Below are positions 32,692 to 45,984 of a stretch of DNA of 64,000 nucleotides, in pieces; position 1 is the first letter of the stretch; every line of letters starts with the position of its first letter. This DNA comes from Maniola hyperantus (taxonomy: Eukaryota > Arthropoda > Insecta > Lepidoptera > Nymphalidae): contig NC_048556.1 in the NCBI RefSeq assembly GCF_902806685.2, forward strand, positions 8,556,001 through 8,620,000, written 5' to 3'. The notes beneath the pieces are model-generated. The model saw only the letters and a list, made by a program, of their open reading frames with translations. It was not told where the DNA came from and searched no databases. The translations under genes were made by a program, and so were the position numbers.

Positions 32692-35600
32692 GATCTATCA
32701 ACGCACAGCTCAAACTACTGGACGGATCGGGCTGAAATTTGGCATGCAGATAGCTATTATGACGTAGGCATCCGCTAAGAAAGGATTTTTGAAAATTCAA
32801 CTCCTAAGGGGGTGAAATAGGGGTTTGAAATTTTGTAGTCCACGCGGACGAAGTCGCGAGCATAAGCTAGTTTTATAATAAAATTCCACAAACAATTTTA
32901 GACATGCCTTTTCACAAATTTAAAAATCTATTAAAAGTGTGCTCCTAAAAAAAGCATAATACACAGTCGAAGACTATGTAAACGATAAACAAGCTTGGAT
33001 TTGACTCGCTCCAACAATGCACGGGGCTGTGTTGCTTGTACAGTATGGTATAATAATATTGTAATTTGAGAACTTAAAAAGAGCAACCGCCGAGTTTCTT
33101 GCGGGTTCTTGTCGGTAGGAACGGCATTCCGAACCAGTGGTAAATTAAATTACCTGACGATTCAAAAGCGCTTGTGAAAGTTAACTTGAATAAAAATATA
33201 TTCTATTCTATTCTAGTATATACTGATATGTTTAGGAAACCCAATTTCATACCAAATACTACTAATACTGATTATCTCGACGTACTAAAATCCAAATAAC
33301 CTTTATCATGACTTATATTATGATTATTTTGATTAAAAAGGATAGGTGTTTGTATAAATGATAAAATTAATAAATACTGATATAGCCGATCAGTCCGAGT
33401 GTTTGATATGATATGTATGTACATTGTACATACTAATATACTATAGCTTATGTCCATCGGGAATGATGTAGCTTTCAAATGGTGAAAGAAGTCGTTTCGG
33501 AGATTACCTGCTACATCCAAACATTCTTTACCTCTTTATAATATTAGTGTAGATTTATATCTTCCATTCTTACACTTCATCATCATCATGATCAACCCAT
33601 CACCAGCTCACTACAGAGCACGGGTCTCCTCTCAGAGTGAGAAGGGTTTTGGTCATAGTCTACCACGCTGGCTATGTGCGGATTGGTAGACTTCACACAC
33701 CTTTGAGAACATCATGGAGAACTCTCAGGCATGCAGGTTTCCTCACGATGTTTTCCTTCACCGTTAAAGCAAGTTATATTTAATTAATTAAAACGCACAT
33801 AACTCCGAAAAGTTAGAGGTGCGTGCCCAGGATTGAACCCGCGACCTCCGATTAGAAGGCGGACGTCCTAACTACTACTAGACACTAGGTTATCACAGCT
33901 TGCTATATAGCATTCTTACACTATATACATTTAATTTTCTATCGATTGCGTGTATTTTATCAATCAAATCCTGCTGTGGTTAATTAAAAATGCTCGGCCT
34001 TTTTAGATATAATACTAGACGAAGCCCGCGACTTTGCCCGCGCTTTCTTAAAAATTTCGTCGGAACTCTTTGATTTTCCCGGATAAAAAGTAGCGCATGT
34101 AAATCTCCATGAGGGAATCAAACTACCTCTGAACCAAATTTCATAAAAATCGGTTAAACGGATAAGCCTTTAAGAATCCCTAGGTAACTCTGATTTTCCG
34201 GGATGAAAAGTAGCTTATTAGCTAACTCTAGTCTGTACCAAATTTCATCAAATCGGCAAATGGATGGACCATGAAAAGCTAGCAGACAGACTTACGAATT
34301 TATAATATTACTACTATGGATATTTTATGTCTTGTTTCGATTATTTTCGGTCGAACTAGATTGGATAGTTTTTCATGGTCAGTCAAATTTTCTACGCAAG
34401 ACAATTAAAATACTTCATCCTTCGCTCATTAGCCATAGCCAACAATATTCCCGAAGCGAAATTATCAGCCATATTACCAGGGCTCACCGGCCCGAACACT
34501 GCTCTTCCCCTCAGACGCATCCAAAAGGGACCAGCAGCACCCAGGCACACTAGGAGGTTACCTGGCTGGCACCCCAACCCTAGTTAACTGCCTAAACATC
34601 TTACTGTCAGTATCATTAGTTGTTGTACTTTATCATATCGCTTTTTTAAACTATATATTAATGTTAATTGTTTCAGATACGAAAATGCAGTCCGACTCGA
34701 GCAACTCAAACTATTTGGAAATCTCATCAGCTATTATAGTTCTCAGGTAAACCTACCAAAATATTTACGCAATTTTAATCCATTGCGAACATCCAAAATG
34801 TACGTAAAACACAGATGGCGCTAGTGTATGATTACTTCGCACTATGATCTTTTGAGAGTTTTTTTTGTGACATATTTATATTATATGTACCTTCCAGGTA
34901 ATAGCAGCAGAACCATTTCTACGGCCCTTGTTAAAACTGCTCAGTGGATTCAGGAATCAGTTGCCGCCTCCGAACCTTGAAAGTGAGCTATCTAATATAT
35001 TGTAAATTATTAAGTACACACAGAACTCCTCTCACAATGAGAAGGGTTTATTTAGGCCATAGTCCGCCACGCTGTCTTAGTGCGGGTTGGCAGACTTCAC
35101 ACACCTTTGAGAACATTATGGAGAACTCTCGGGCATGCAGGTTACCTCACGATGTTTTCCTTCACCGTTAAATCAAGTGGTATTTTATCGCTTAAAACGC
35201 ACGTTAGTGGTATGTACCAGAGATCGAACCCCCGACCTATATTTTGTACCGGCTACATTTTGTAAAATAGATAATAGTCGTGAATTAAAAAATATACAAT
35301 CATTTTGGTTTCAGGTCAATTAGTTGCCGTTCTGAATCAATTATGCGTGGTGTTGATGCAGAATATGAAATTCATCGATCTATTCTTTCTTACGACGCAT
35401 ACGCAAAACGGCTCACACGCAGAGTGAGTTAATTGTCTTTGTAATATTATGTTGTGTATAATATAATAATATAATAGCATTACAATAAACGAGCCAAGTT
35501 AGCCCTTGACTTTGATCTCACCTAATGGTAAGTGATAACCCATACCTCTGATCGGTTTCTACACGGTATCGTACCGGAACGCTAAATCGCTTGGTGGCAC

Positions 35601-38600
35601 GGCTTTTCCGGTAGGGTGGTAACTAGCCACTCCCGAAGCCTCCCACCAGACCAGAACGACGAGGCGAGTGAACTTTACTTGTGGATACTTCGTATACATG
35701 GACATCGCGTGTGTGTGCATGTCAGACCAATCAGCCGCGAGCAAGTACAGGTATGAGTGACAGAGACAACGCTCTACAAAGCCGAAACGTCATTCTAAAG
35801 ACCGATGTACATTACTTTCTGCCGCGTACCTTACCTTACCGATACGACTTAAACACAAGCATGAGCCACTCGCCCTCGTGAAATGCAAGAACTATAGACG
35901 CATACGGTTGATGCAATGAAAAAAAAAACCGGCCAAGTGCGAGTCAGGCTCGCACACTGAGGGTTCCGTACTACAGTCGTATTTTTTCAACATTTTGCAC
36001 GATAATTCAAAAACTATGATGCATAAAAATAAATAAAAATCTGTTTTAGAATGCACAAGTAACGCCCTTTCATGTGATACCCCACTTGATATAGTTATCT
36101 TACTTCGAATATTGAAAATACTAATTATTAGTTCATGACCACAATTTAATTTTTTTTGTGTGATCTAACCCTAAATTCACGGTTTTCAGATTTTTCCCCT
36201 AAAGCTAAGACCCACCTACCTGCAAAATTTCATGATTCTAGCTCAACGGGAAGTACCCTGTAGGTTTCTTGACAGAGCGACAGACAGACAACAAAGTGAT
36301 CCTATAAGGGTTCCGTTTTTCCTTTTGAGGTATGGAACCCTAAAAATGGAAACCTTAACTGTTTTTGTTTTAAAGCTCGAGTTCTTATTAAATATTCTTT
36401 TACAGATTTATAATCGGTCGTCTCCTTCTGTCATCGGTACATCGTGAAGGTTCGGCAGGATCGGTGGCGCGAGACGCGTTCCTGCTGTGCGCCAAAATGT
36501 CCGCCAAATGCCCACCATTGGCGCACTGTCTGTTAACTGGAAACGCTTGCCCTATACTGGCTACAGGTGGGTAAAAACGATAGATTTATCACTACAGTTC
36601 TTGTAACTCACGAAGGCTACTGAACTTTACTTGTGGTAACGTCGTTTACATGGTCATTGCGTAAGTGTGCGTGCATGTCGGACCAATCAGTCGCGAGCAA
36701 GCGCTGTCAAACGCACATATTTAGTGTACCTTACGTATACCGATACGACTTAAACACAAGCATGAGTCAGTGGCCTTCGTGAAATGCAAGAACTATGCCC
36801 ATATTATAATTAATGCGAAAGTGTGTTTGCTTGTTTGTTTATTGGTTTGTTGGTTTGTACTTCAATTATGTCGTAACGGATTGACATGGCTTTTTGCATA
36901 GGTATAGTTAAAGACCTGGAGATTGACATAGGCTACTTTTTAACACGGAAAATCAAAGAGTTCCCACGGGATTTTTAAAAACCTAAATCCACGCGGACTA
37001 AATCGCGGGCATCATCTATTTGGTACACAGTTAACTTGATTCTGGAGACGGCCATGGACTTATCATCATCGTCATCATCATCAACAGATAGACGTGCACT
37101 GTTGGACATAGGTCTCTTGAAGGACTTCCACACGCTACGGTCTTGCGCCGCCTGAATCCAACGGCACCCTGCGACTAGTCTGATGTCGTCCGTTCACCTA
37201 GTGGGGGGGTCTTCCAACGCTGCGTCTTCCGGTGCAAGGTCGCCATTCCAGCACCTTGGGACCCCAACGTCTATCGGTTTTACGAACATAGACTTCTAGT
37301 TGTGTTTAAATGGTTTCCTTTCCTTGTAGGACTAAGCGGTCTATACTCGTTACTACCGCGCTCGCTGGGCGATACGGTGAAACTGACACCCGATGACGTC
37401 AATCAAGTCCATAAGCTGACACTGTTCATCGATTCACTGGAATTCTGCAATGCTGTAGCGCAGGTATATTTATTTATTATGCATTTTATTGAGTCTCACT
37501 TTTAGGAAAGAAGAAAATCAACGCTAAGTTATGGAGTTGCGGCTCACTAACAAAGGTCGGTTTCGGAAAACGAAATACGGATCTAGTGCGACCCCTCATA
37601 CAAATAGACTATTTCGGATCGAGAATTCTCAGATTCGGATCGGATACAGTGCATAAAGAGCACTGACCTCTACTAATACAAGTGCACTGGACTTGATATT
37701 GCCGACCAGCCCCCCAATTGTGTAAGAAAAACGTATTCATCGTAATCGTCAATAAATTCTGCCCTTTGATTGGCTGGGAGAAAATGTAAACAATGTAAAA
37801 TGAATCAACCAATCAAAGGGTAGAATTTTTTGACGATTACGATAGCGATAAGTACGTTTTTCTTACACAATCAGGGGGCTGTTTTTGAAGCAACTTGATT
37901 ATCGCCATTTTGGCGTTGATAGCAGCAACGCGCGTCATGTGAGCGTACTCGGAACTGTAGTGTCAACACGAAGACAATTTATTTGACACAGTATCAATTT
38001 TAATTGGTGGGACGCTTTGGATCGGCACAAAAATAACCATTTGTATGGCACACCTTATCTAGGTACTAGTATACGTGTCACAGTGGCGTGCAGAGCATAG
38101 AGGCATAAAAGCACTGCTTACACTAGTTGTAATAGTTTAATTACGACTTGCTACTCAGTAAGTTCCTGCCTTTTGAATGGCTACCCTGACTTTAAATTCT
38201 AAGTAGTAAAGAGTCATTGTTTAATTCAACAGGTCGCTCACCCATTGATCAGAAAGCATCTTCTAGATTTACTGTACCAAGGGTTCTTGGTGCCAGTCAT
38301 GGGACCGGCACTGTTGCAGGTAAACATTGCGCTATGGCGGGTTGATGGTTTGTCATGGGATTACACCGTGTTCTATATAACTATATAGGCTTAGCATAAC
38401 GACCACGAGCTCTATGTCGCGGATAGTGTCACAAATTCTGTCGACTTTGAATTTAATCATCAGTTATCTTAATAAGAACAGTGCCGAAACACGATTACTT
38501 GTACAAGTAATCGTGTTTCGGCAGTCAATTAAAAAATTTGACGTAATGTCAAAAAATTGGCAGGCAGTGAGGACTGCCGACCTCAGAACAAGGACGATTA

Positions 38601-41600
38601 GAAGTAGCTCTATTGTGGCACTTACTGTTAGAGTGAGATAGCTAAATGCAATTAAGCTCTTATTAGAACGTGACAAAATGATTATGTTTTGTCCTTATCA
38701 CCGTGGCCCCTTTTTTTTTGTTTGCCAAAATGTATTTGTACGTGAGACTTTGGCAAATAACACGAAGTGAGGTTATGTTGACTCAAGTATTTTAAAGAAA
38801 TAATTAATTTGTTTTGTTGTTTTTTGTTTTTGATGTTATTGTGCAATGGTGGGTTGCAGTATACTAGGCTACAATAGCCGAAGCGAACGTAAAATAGACG
38901 GAATAACATTTCACAAGTACGTACCTCTGCTTGAGCGAGAGGGACTGAGGGGGCCACGCTAGTTGCATATCTGGACATATCTGTGCTGCCGACAGAAGTG
39001 AAACTTCAAAAAAATAATCGCTCAACGCGCCTAAAGTTTTCACTTCAATAATCTTACGCATAAACGCACTACTTTTTATCGGGTCTGGGATCTGGGAAAA
39101 CTGTAGCCCCAAGAAACCCCCTACCATTAAATTGTGATAATTGAAAGGGGTCATAACCCTAATAAATAAATATACAGAAAGGGAGAGACTCGACTTCCGA
39201 GTCCCAAATCTGATATTTCTTGGCCGTTATGCTAAGCCTGATGCATGCTAATAAATAAGAATTACTTACTAATATTATTTTATTAAACTTTAATAGTATA
39301 TTTAAAATGGTCACCTCTTTATCTATGTATAAAATATACAATTTAAATTAAAACAGTTTAAATTTGAGTTGTATAATTTTTTGTAATAATATTAATACTA
39401 ACATAATATGTAATTTTAAACTCAATTTTTATTAATACCTGAATATCTATGTACTATTATTATTTTAAAAGTATTTTTTATTATATAAATATCTATTTAT
39501 TATACAAACGTGTGATTACTGTGTTTGTGTCACCTCTTATGGACGTAATAATAAAAAAAATTACTGCACACTAGATTTTCAGTGTGGGATCGATTGTTAT
39601 CAGTAACTAATTCACGATTATAAATTAACAGATATACCTACTACGATTTCCCCTAAAAAAGAAAATCATACCGCGAAGCTTTTTTTTTACGGCTGAATTA
39701 TATTTATAACTAACTTATGCTCGTGACTTTGTCCGCGTGGACTACACAAATTTCAAACCCCTATTTCACCCCCTTAGGGGTTGAATTTACAAAAATCCTT
39801 TCCTAGCGGATGCCTACGTCATCTAGTTTGAGCTGTGCGGTGATAGATCAGTCAGTCAGTCACCTTTTCATTTATACCTTTTTATTTACACCTTTTTAAT
39901 TTATATATTTAGACAATAGATATGATGCGTGTTGAGTAAAAATGCTAATGTTACTAATTATTTTTATTTATTGTTATGTAGAATTAATGGTATGCGCAGT
40001 CCATTTTACTATTACGTTCATACGAAGTGAGACGGTTATATGAGACAGTACGAGTCATGAAAGTTGAAAACTTGAAACGTAAATAGATTCTGAACATATT
40101 TGAGCGGTTCGGGACGAAGTAGGGTGCTCCTTAATCATCAAGGCACAATGAAATTCAGCTTTATTTGTTTTGGAATATAGTTGAAATTGGGTTGAATGAA
40201 ATCAAAACATAGTTGAGATCGATTCCTCCGTATTTCGTTTTTATTCAATCCAATTTCAACCATAGTCAAAGTGAATAAAACTGAGTTCCGGTTACTATTT
40301 AAAATGTCGCTTCGACTCCACTCTGCAAATGTGCCTCGACGATTTACAGTAAGTAAGTAATGTACATCGACATTTAGAAGGAGATCATTGTCTCTGTCGT
40401 TGAGACCGACAAAACGTCATATCGGTATGAGTGACAGAGACAACGCTCTACAAAGCCGAAATGTCATATTAAAGGCCGATGTACATTACTTTCTGCTGCG
40501 TACTGTACTAAGTACTTATAACGCCCCGCGTGTTGTACTCTAAAATACCCGTCTTATACCAAATTGCAGCGACTTTTAACGCATGCCAATAAGGAACGAA
40601 TCGAAACGCAGCAGCGCTAATCATTCCATCTCACTTACACACTATAGACAGGTATACTGTGTAAGTGAGATCGAATGTGTAGCGCTCTTCTTTTTGATTA
40701 TTTTCTTTTCTTTATTGACACGCGTTATATACAATACGCGAGGGTTCCGCAATTTTGGAAATGTATTTAAAATTAATACTGTTTCATTTCAACTTTCGTG
40801 ACACATACTGTTCTGGTTTCGTGACGCGTGTGGTTATGGCAGTACATTGCGGTATGGATATCATGCCAGGTATCACGGTTCAGTGACAGTCTATTGTGGA
40901 CTTTATGCCTATCATCCTAAGTCCTATTTTCATTGGTCGCTTCATGGGAATTTGCAACGAATTGCGCTTCTTTTTCACGAACAGAGTCCTATAGTTTAAC
41001 TGATCGCTTCATTTGCGTTACGCATATTCACATAAAACCTGGTGTTTCAGTAATATAAAAGAACAAGGAATTTAAAAAGTTTTCTACAAAACCCGACTGT
41101 GGTGCAACTTTTTCAGCCCGCACATTACAATTTGTCAAGGCACAACCTTGTTTTAAGTACAAAAGTACAAAATTAATAAAATTACCTGCACTAAACTATA
41201 ATTAATGTTATAATGCTGACAAAACTACAATGTGGGCAAACTCCAGCTGCTACTTTCTTTTTTATTCTTCTTATCCTTTTGATTTGATTTGACTTTGATA
41301 TTTCAATACAATTATAATCAAAATCATCAAAATGTGCTTCATCTGCTACACCTGAAATCCCAAGGAAATGTGTCGGCAGATACACAATTTACAGCCCATA
41401 AAATTAGCCATTTTCATCCATCGATATAAATGACAAGATATGGTCAAGCGAACATATATTTCCACGGTTTAGAAAACAAATCAGCGCCACCTCTCATTAG
41501 ATACTAATAAACCACCCGTTTGAAATCCAGACGTCACTGAGGTTGCATTGGTGCATAAGCACCAATGAGTCGGTGCCATTTTGTTTGTTCAATAACCCTG

Positions 41601-44600
41601 TCCATACGAAGTAATAAATATAAGTCAATGGACGTGTCATATTTTATCAAAATCAATTGAGCCGTTGTCGAGCTGGCTACATACAGGTCAAACACATAAC
41701 CCTCCTTTTATTGCAGTCGGGTAAAAATATAATCATAATAATTATTCATTCATTTTGCCATTTTTGGGTTAGCATGTTGCATAATTAGTACGTAACTCTA
41801 ATGTCACATAAGTACAAAGCTACAACCGTACATGCTTGCTTGGTTTTTTAATAATACACCGAATTCTGAGAGTTAATCTACCCTTATTTTTAGTCACGTT
41901 TTTGTAAGCCATATGCCAAAAAGCACATAGTTTTATTAACTAACACAAGCACAAGCTGTTTTAATATTAACAAAGTTATTTAACTTTAACTCTTAAACAT
42001 TTTTTGTTACACGAATTTTCACTATAAGGTTTTTTTTACGCAATTAGTACAGTAGTCGACAGCTCCCGTTGATTAATTTCGCTCCACTTAATCCCACAGT
42101 AAAACGTCTTTTTGTTAACCTTTTTGCTTTGTAAAAAAAACTAAAAGTACCCTCATTCCCTCCAATAACTGTCACTCGACCGCCATCTCTCGCTCGTGGC
42201 CACGAAACACGATGGTAGAAGAGAGCGGGCACCTTACAGAGTGGGGCCACGGAGCAGGCGACGGCCATGTCTTATCTGGAACTGCTGTTAAGATGCGTCA
42301 CAACAGGAGGATTGTTAAGAGTGATCCTACATTTTCTGTTCACGTATGAATACGATGGAGTTAAAGTTATAGATGTCTTGTTGGGCAGATTGGACGGGAA
42401 TTCGCAGGTGAGACTTTTTTAAATATTTCTTTCTGACTACATCTCTGTTTTTATTCTGAACAGCTTTTTTATCTTATGTATAAAAAAATCGCAACTGATA
42501 AAACAGCTGTTTAACACTCCGTTGTGGTAAAACTGTCATATTATGATGTAAAAATATAGTAAACTTACACAAAAATCTGTGACCAAATAAATTTATTTTA
42601 GAATAGTTCCGTTTCTTCTTTATTTCTTGAATAGTAATCATAAATAGTTCTTTATCTTTTCTCAACTTAAAAAATAATTTATTTTTTGTAATAGAAGTGG
42701 CAATTGATCCCAAAATACTAATAGATTACCATAGACAGTGCTAAGAATATAATGTATGTTTCAATTCTATTTAAAATATTTTAATGAACAATCCGAAAGT
42801 ATGCTGTACAAGAAATTATAAAATAATTTGTCACGGCTATGTTAAAGTGCCCGTATGGGAACAAAAATCTTTTCCGGTGTAAAAATTTTTTTTCTTCTGC
42901 CGTTGATACTTTTAAATACTTTTTTCTTTAATCCGGACGTTTTTGGCAATTTTATTCATTAATTTTTCAGCTATCATTAGTAACGTTATCTCTAATGGAA
43001 ACCCTCATAGACCTAAACTGCGAGGACGTGATGATAGAACTGATATACAAATACTTATTGAGTGGCAACCATTTAATGGCAACGTACAGAAGCAAACTGT
43101 CTGATCCCGAACCATACAGAGATGCGGCAGTAGCATTCTTAGGGCTCAGCCCGAACTGCTGTTCTAGACCTTTGGGGAAGACCAGGGAATGGGTGGATGA
43201 AATGGCCTTAAGTGGTAGGAGAGTGCTGGATATCAGAAGAGAAGATGATAATAGAAGATTGAATGGGGTACATAATGAATTTGCTATGAACAATCTAGTC
43301 CATGAAATTAATTTTGATTATGGGGTAAGTTTAATGGCTCTTTGAACTGAAGCTTTTTGAATTTCTTGCTGTTAAAGACATGCTTGAAAATAAGTATTAT
43401 CAATGAATTTGATGCTAAGTATATATCCATAATTAAATATGCTAATAATTTTTGACTTTTAGTTGCCTAATTCAACTGTACAAGAAATTCCAACATGGCT
43501 TAAGTTTGCTTGCCAATGTGGTTTAAGTTGGCAATAGGACCCAGGTTCTATCATGTATTTTGCGAACTAGCATTGTATAATTTTTCAATCTTCTACAGAA
43601 TCCAAACGATACTTTATACAACAACTACCACGCGTATCTTTGCGACTCTCGATTCGAGATTGTCTCACGAACGATCGCGTGCGCTAACTGGAGCTCCAAA
43701 TACGACCACGTCCCACCGAAACGAGAAACGAATAACAATTCTACTAAAGAAATGAAAGAGACAGATACAGTCCCAAGTCCCTGCTCCAGGGAACAGGACA
43801 GTCTTGTCTCCCTCTCTACCAGTGGTTACGGTACATTAAAAAATAGTGATACTTCCGAAAAAGAACCTCACAGCTTGAACTCTTTGAATGAAGTGGCTGA
43901 GACGAGTAAAGTAGTTGACCAGCAATGTGAATCGAATGATAGTAAAGATCACGATAGTTTAACGTCGATTGGAGAGAGCAGTGGTTACGATAGTTTTAGG
44001 TATAGAATGGATGGCGATGAGGATGAAGGGTTCGCGGAGGAGTCGTTCAGGAAGAGCGTTGTGAAGTGCAGCGATGTTCGGGACTACGATGATGCGCCTG
44101 CCGTCAACTGGCGTGCCAGCGCTGGCACTCTGATCGGTAAGTCTTAGACACTAAGTTAACGAATCGGTAGACAGAGCAAGACGTTTCGGTGATAGATATT
44201 TCAACGATTGGCCATGTAGAAACCGATAAGGGTTACTGGGTGTAATAAAAACCGCCACACCCCTTCGAAGTTAGCCCGCTAACATCTTAAACTATACTAG
44301 CTTATGCTCGCGACTTCGTCCGCGTGAACTACACAAATTGCAAACCCCTATTTCACCCTGTTGGGGGGTTGAATTATCAAAAATCCTTTCTTAGCATCCG
44401 CTTAGCCTACGTCGTAATACCTATCTGCATGCCAAACTTCAGCTCCATCCGTCCAGTAGTTTGAGCTGTGCGTTGATAGATCAGTCAGTCAGTCAGTCAG
44501 TCAGTCACCTTTTCCTTTTATATATTTAGATTATCGCTTACCATCGAGATCGCAGTCAAGCGGTAACTTTTAATGGAATAAAAATACTTTGAAAAAAACT

Positions 44601-45927
44601 TCTGTGTACCTACACATAACATGGGATCACAATAGTCACAATCGCGACGCGTGCGTGAACTGACTCCCTTGAAAAAGGACCCCGGATGGGTTCGAAACTA
44701 GTCGGGCTAACGTCGACTAAACACGTGAGTAAAGCCGGGACAGATATTATATATAACATGGGATCTTTTTTCAGGCCCACTTCTAACCAGTCTACTTAGG
44801 AAGGCCGCAAGTTTCCTAGAGGCGGACGTGGCGTCCACGTGTCGAGTGTCTAGTTTGTTCAGCAAGCTCGCGTCGTTCCCTACACCTTTGCTGGCCTCAC
44901 TGCTGCTATGCCCTTGGATCCAGTTGCAACCAAATGTGCCTTCATTATTCCAGGTAGGAAAATTGTTAGTTTTTGAAGTGAATCATTCTTCATGCGCGTG
45001 AAAATTTACAACTCTTTTTTAAAGAATATTTGCTATGTTAATTGACTAATGTTCCCCTTTCCCCTCCAACTAAGCGAAAAGCTTGTGCCAGGAGTGGGTA
45101 CGACAATAGTGCAACCGGCGACCTTTCGGAATTCAGTCTGCTCCTTAACCGTTGAGCTATAAGGCTTACATTTACATTTATTTATTTCAACAAAAAAAAC
45201 GATTACAATGTTGTTTTCTTCGTGCTCGTAAGCGCTTGACGGCTTGTCTGAGCACTGCACATTCCTACATCATTAGCTTAACAAAGTATGTAACAACGGC
45301 TGCATTTTCGGACCAATTTCTTTCATAATTGATATCTAAGGTTCCATGTGATCATAAAAAGAAATTGTTAGTGCAAAAGGAAAATTTAATTCGGCAGATA
45401 CTTAGCAAACTGAAAGAAGAGGTCGACGAGTTGACGGATGGGTTGGCCAACAATAGCGAGCTAGTCGACAAGGCGAGGGTCTTCCTCATGCAGAGAGAAC
45501 TGACGCTGGTGAAGTCGCGGGCGCAGACAAACGACGATAGTAAGTATCACAGCCTATGTACTGTAGCAGGCAGGAAAAATTGTACATCGACCTTTAGAAA
45601 TATATTTCGGCTTCGTAGAGCGTTGTCTCTGTCACTCATACAGACTATGTGACGTTTTGTCGGTCTCAACAACAGAGACAACGCTCTACGAAACCGCTAT
45701 CCCTTTCTAAAGGTTGATGTACAACATTTCCTGCCGGGTATTGTAATAGCATCCAGGTACAGAAGGATTACACTTCGCCAAGACGTTTAAATAAATACAC
45801 ATAAAGCGACTCGTTGTTACGACGCCATAAAGTGCAATTCAGCTCGCACAGTACTGTGGTCCAAAGATTAACAAATATCTCTCTCTCTTCCTCCCTTCTC
45901 TCTCTCCCGCCATTCTCTCCCTCCCTC

Positions 45928-45984
<57 letters not shown>

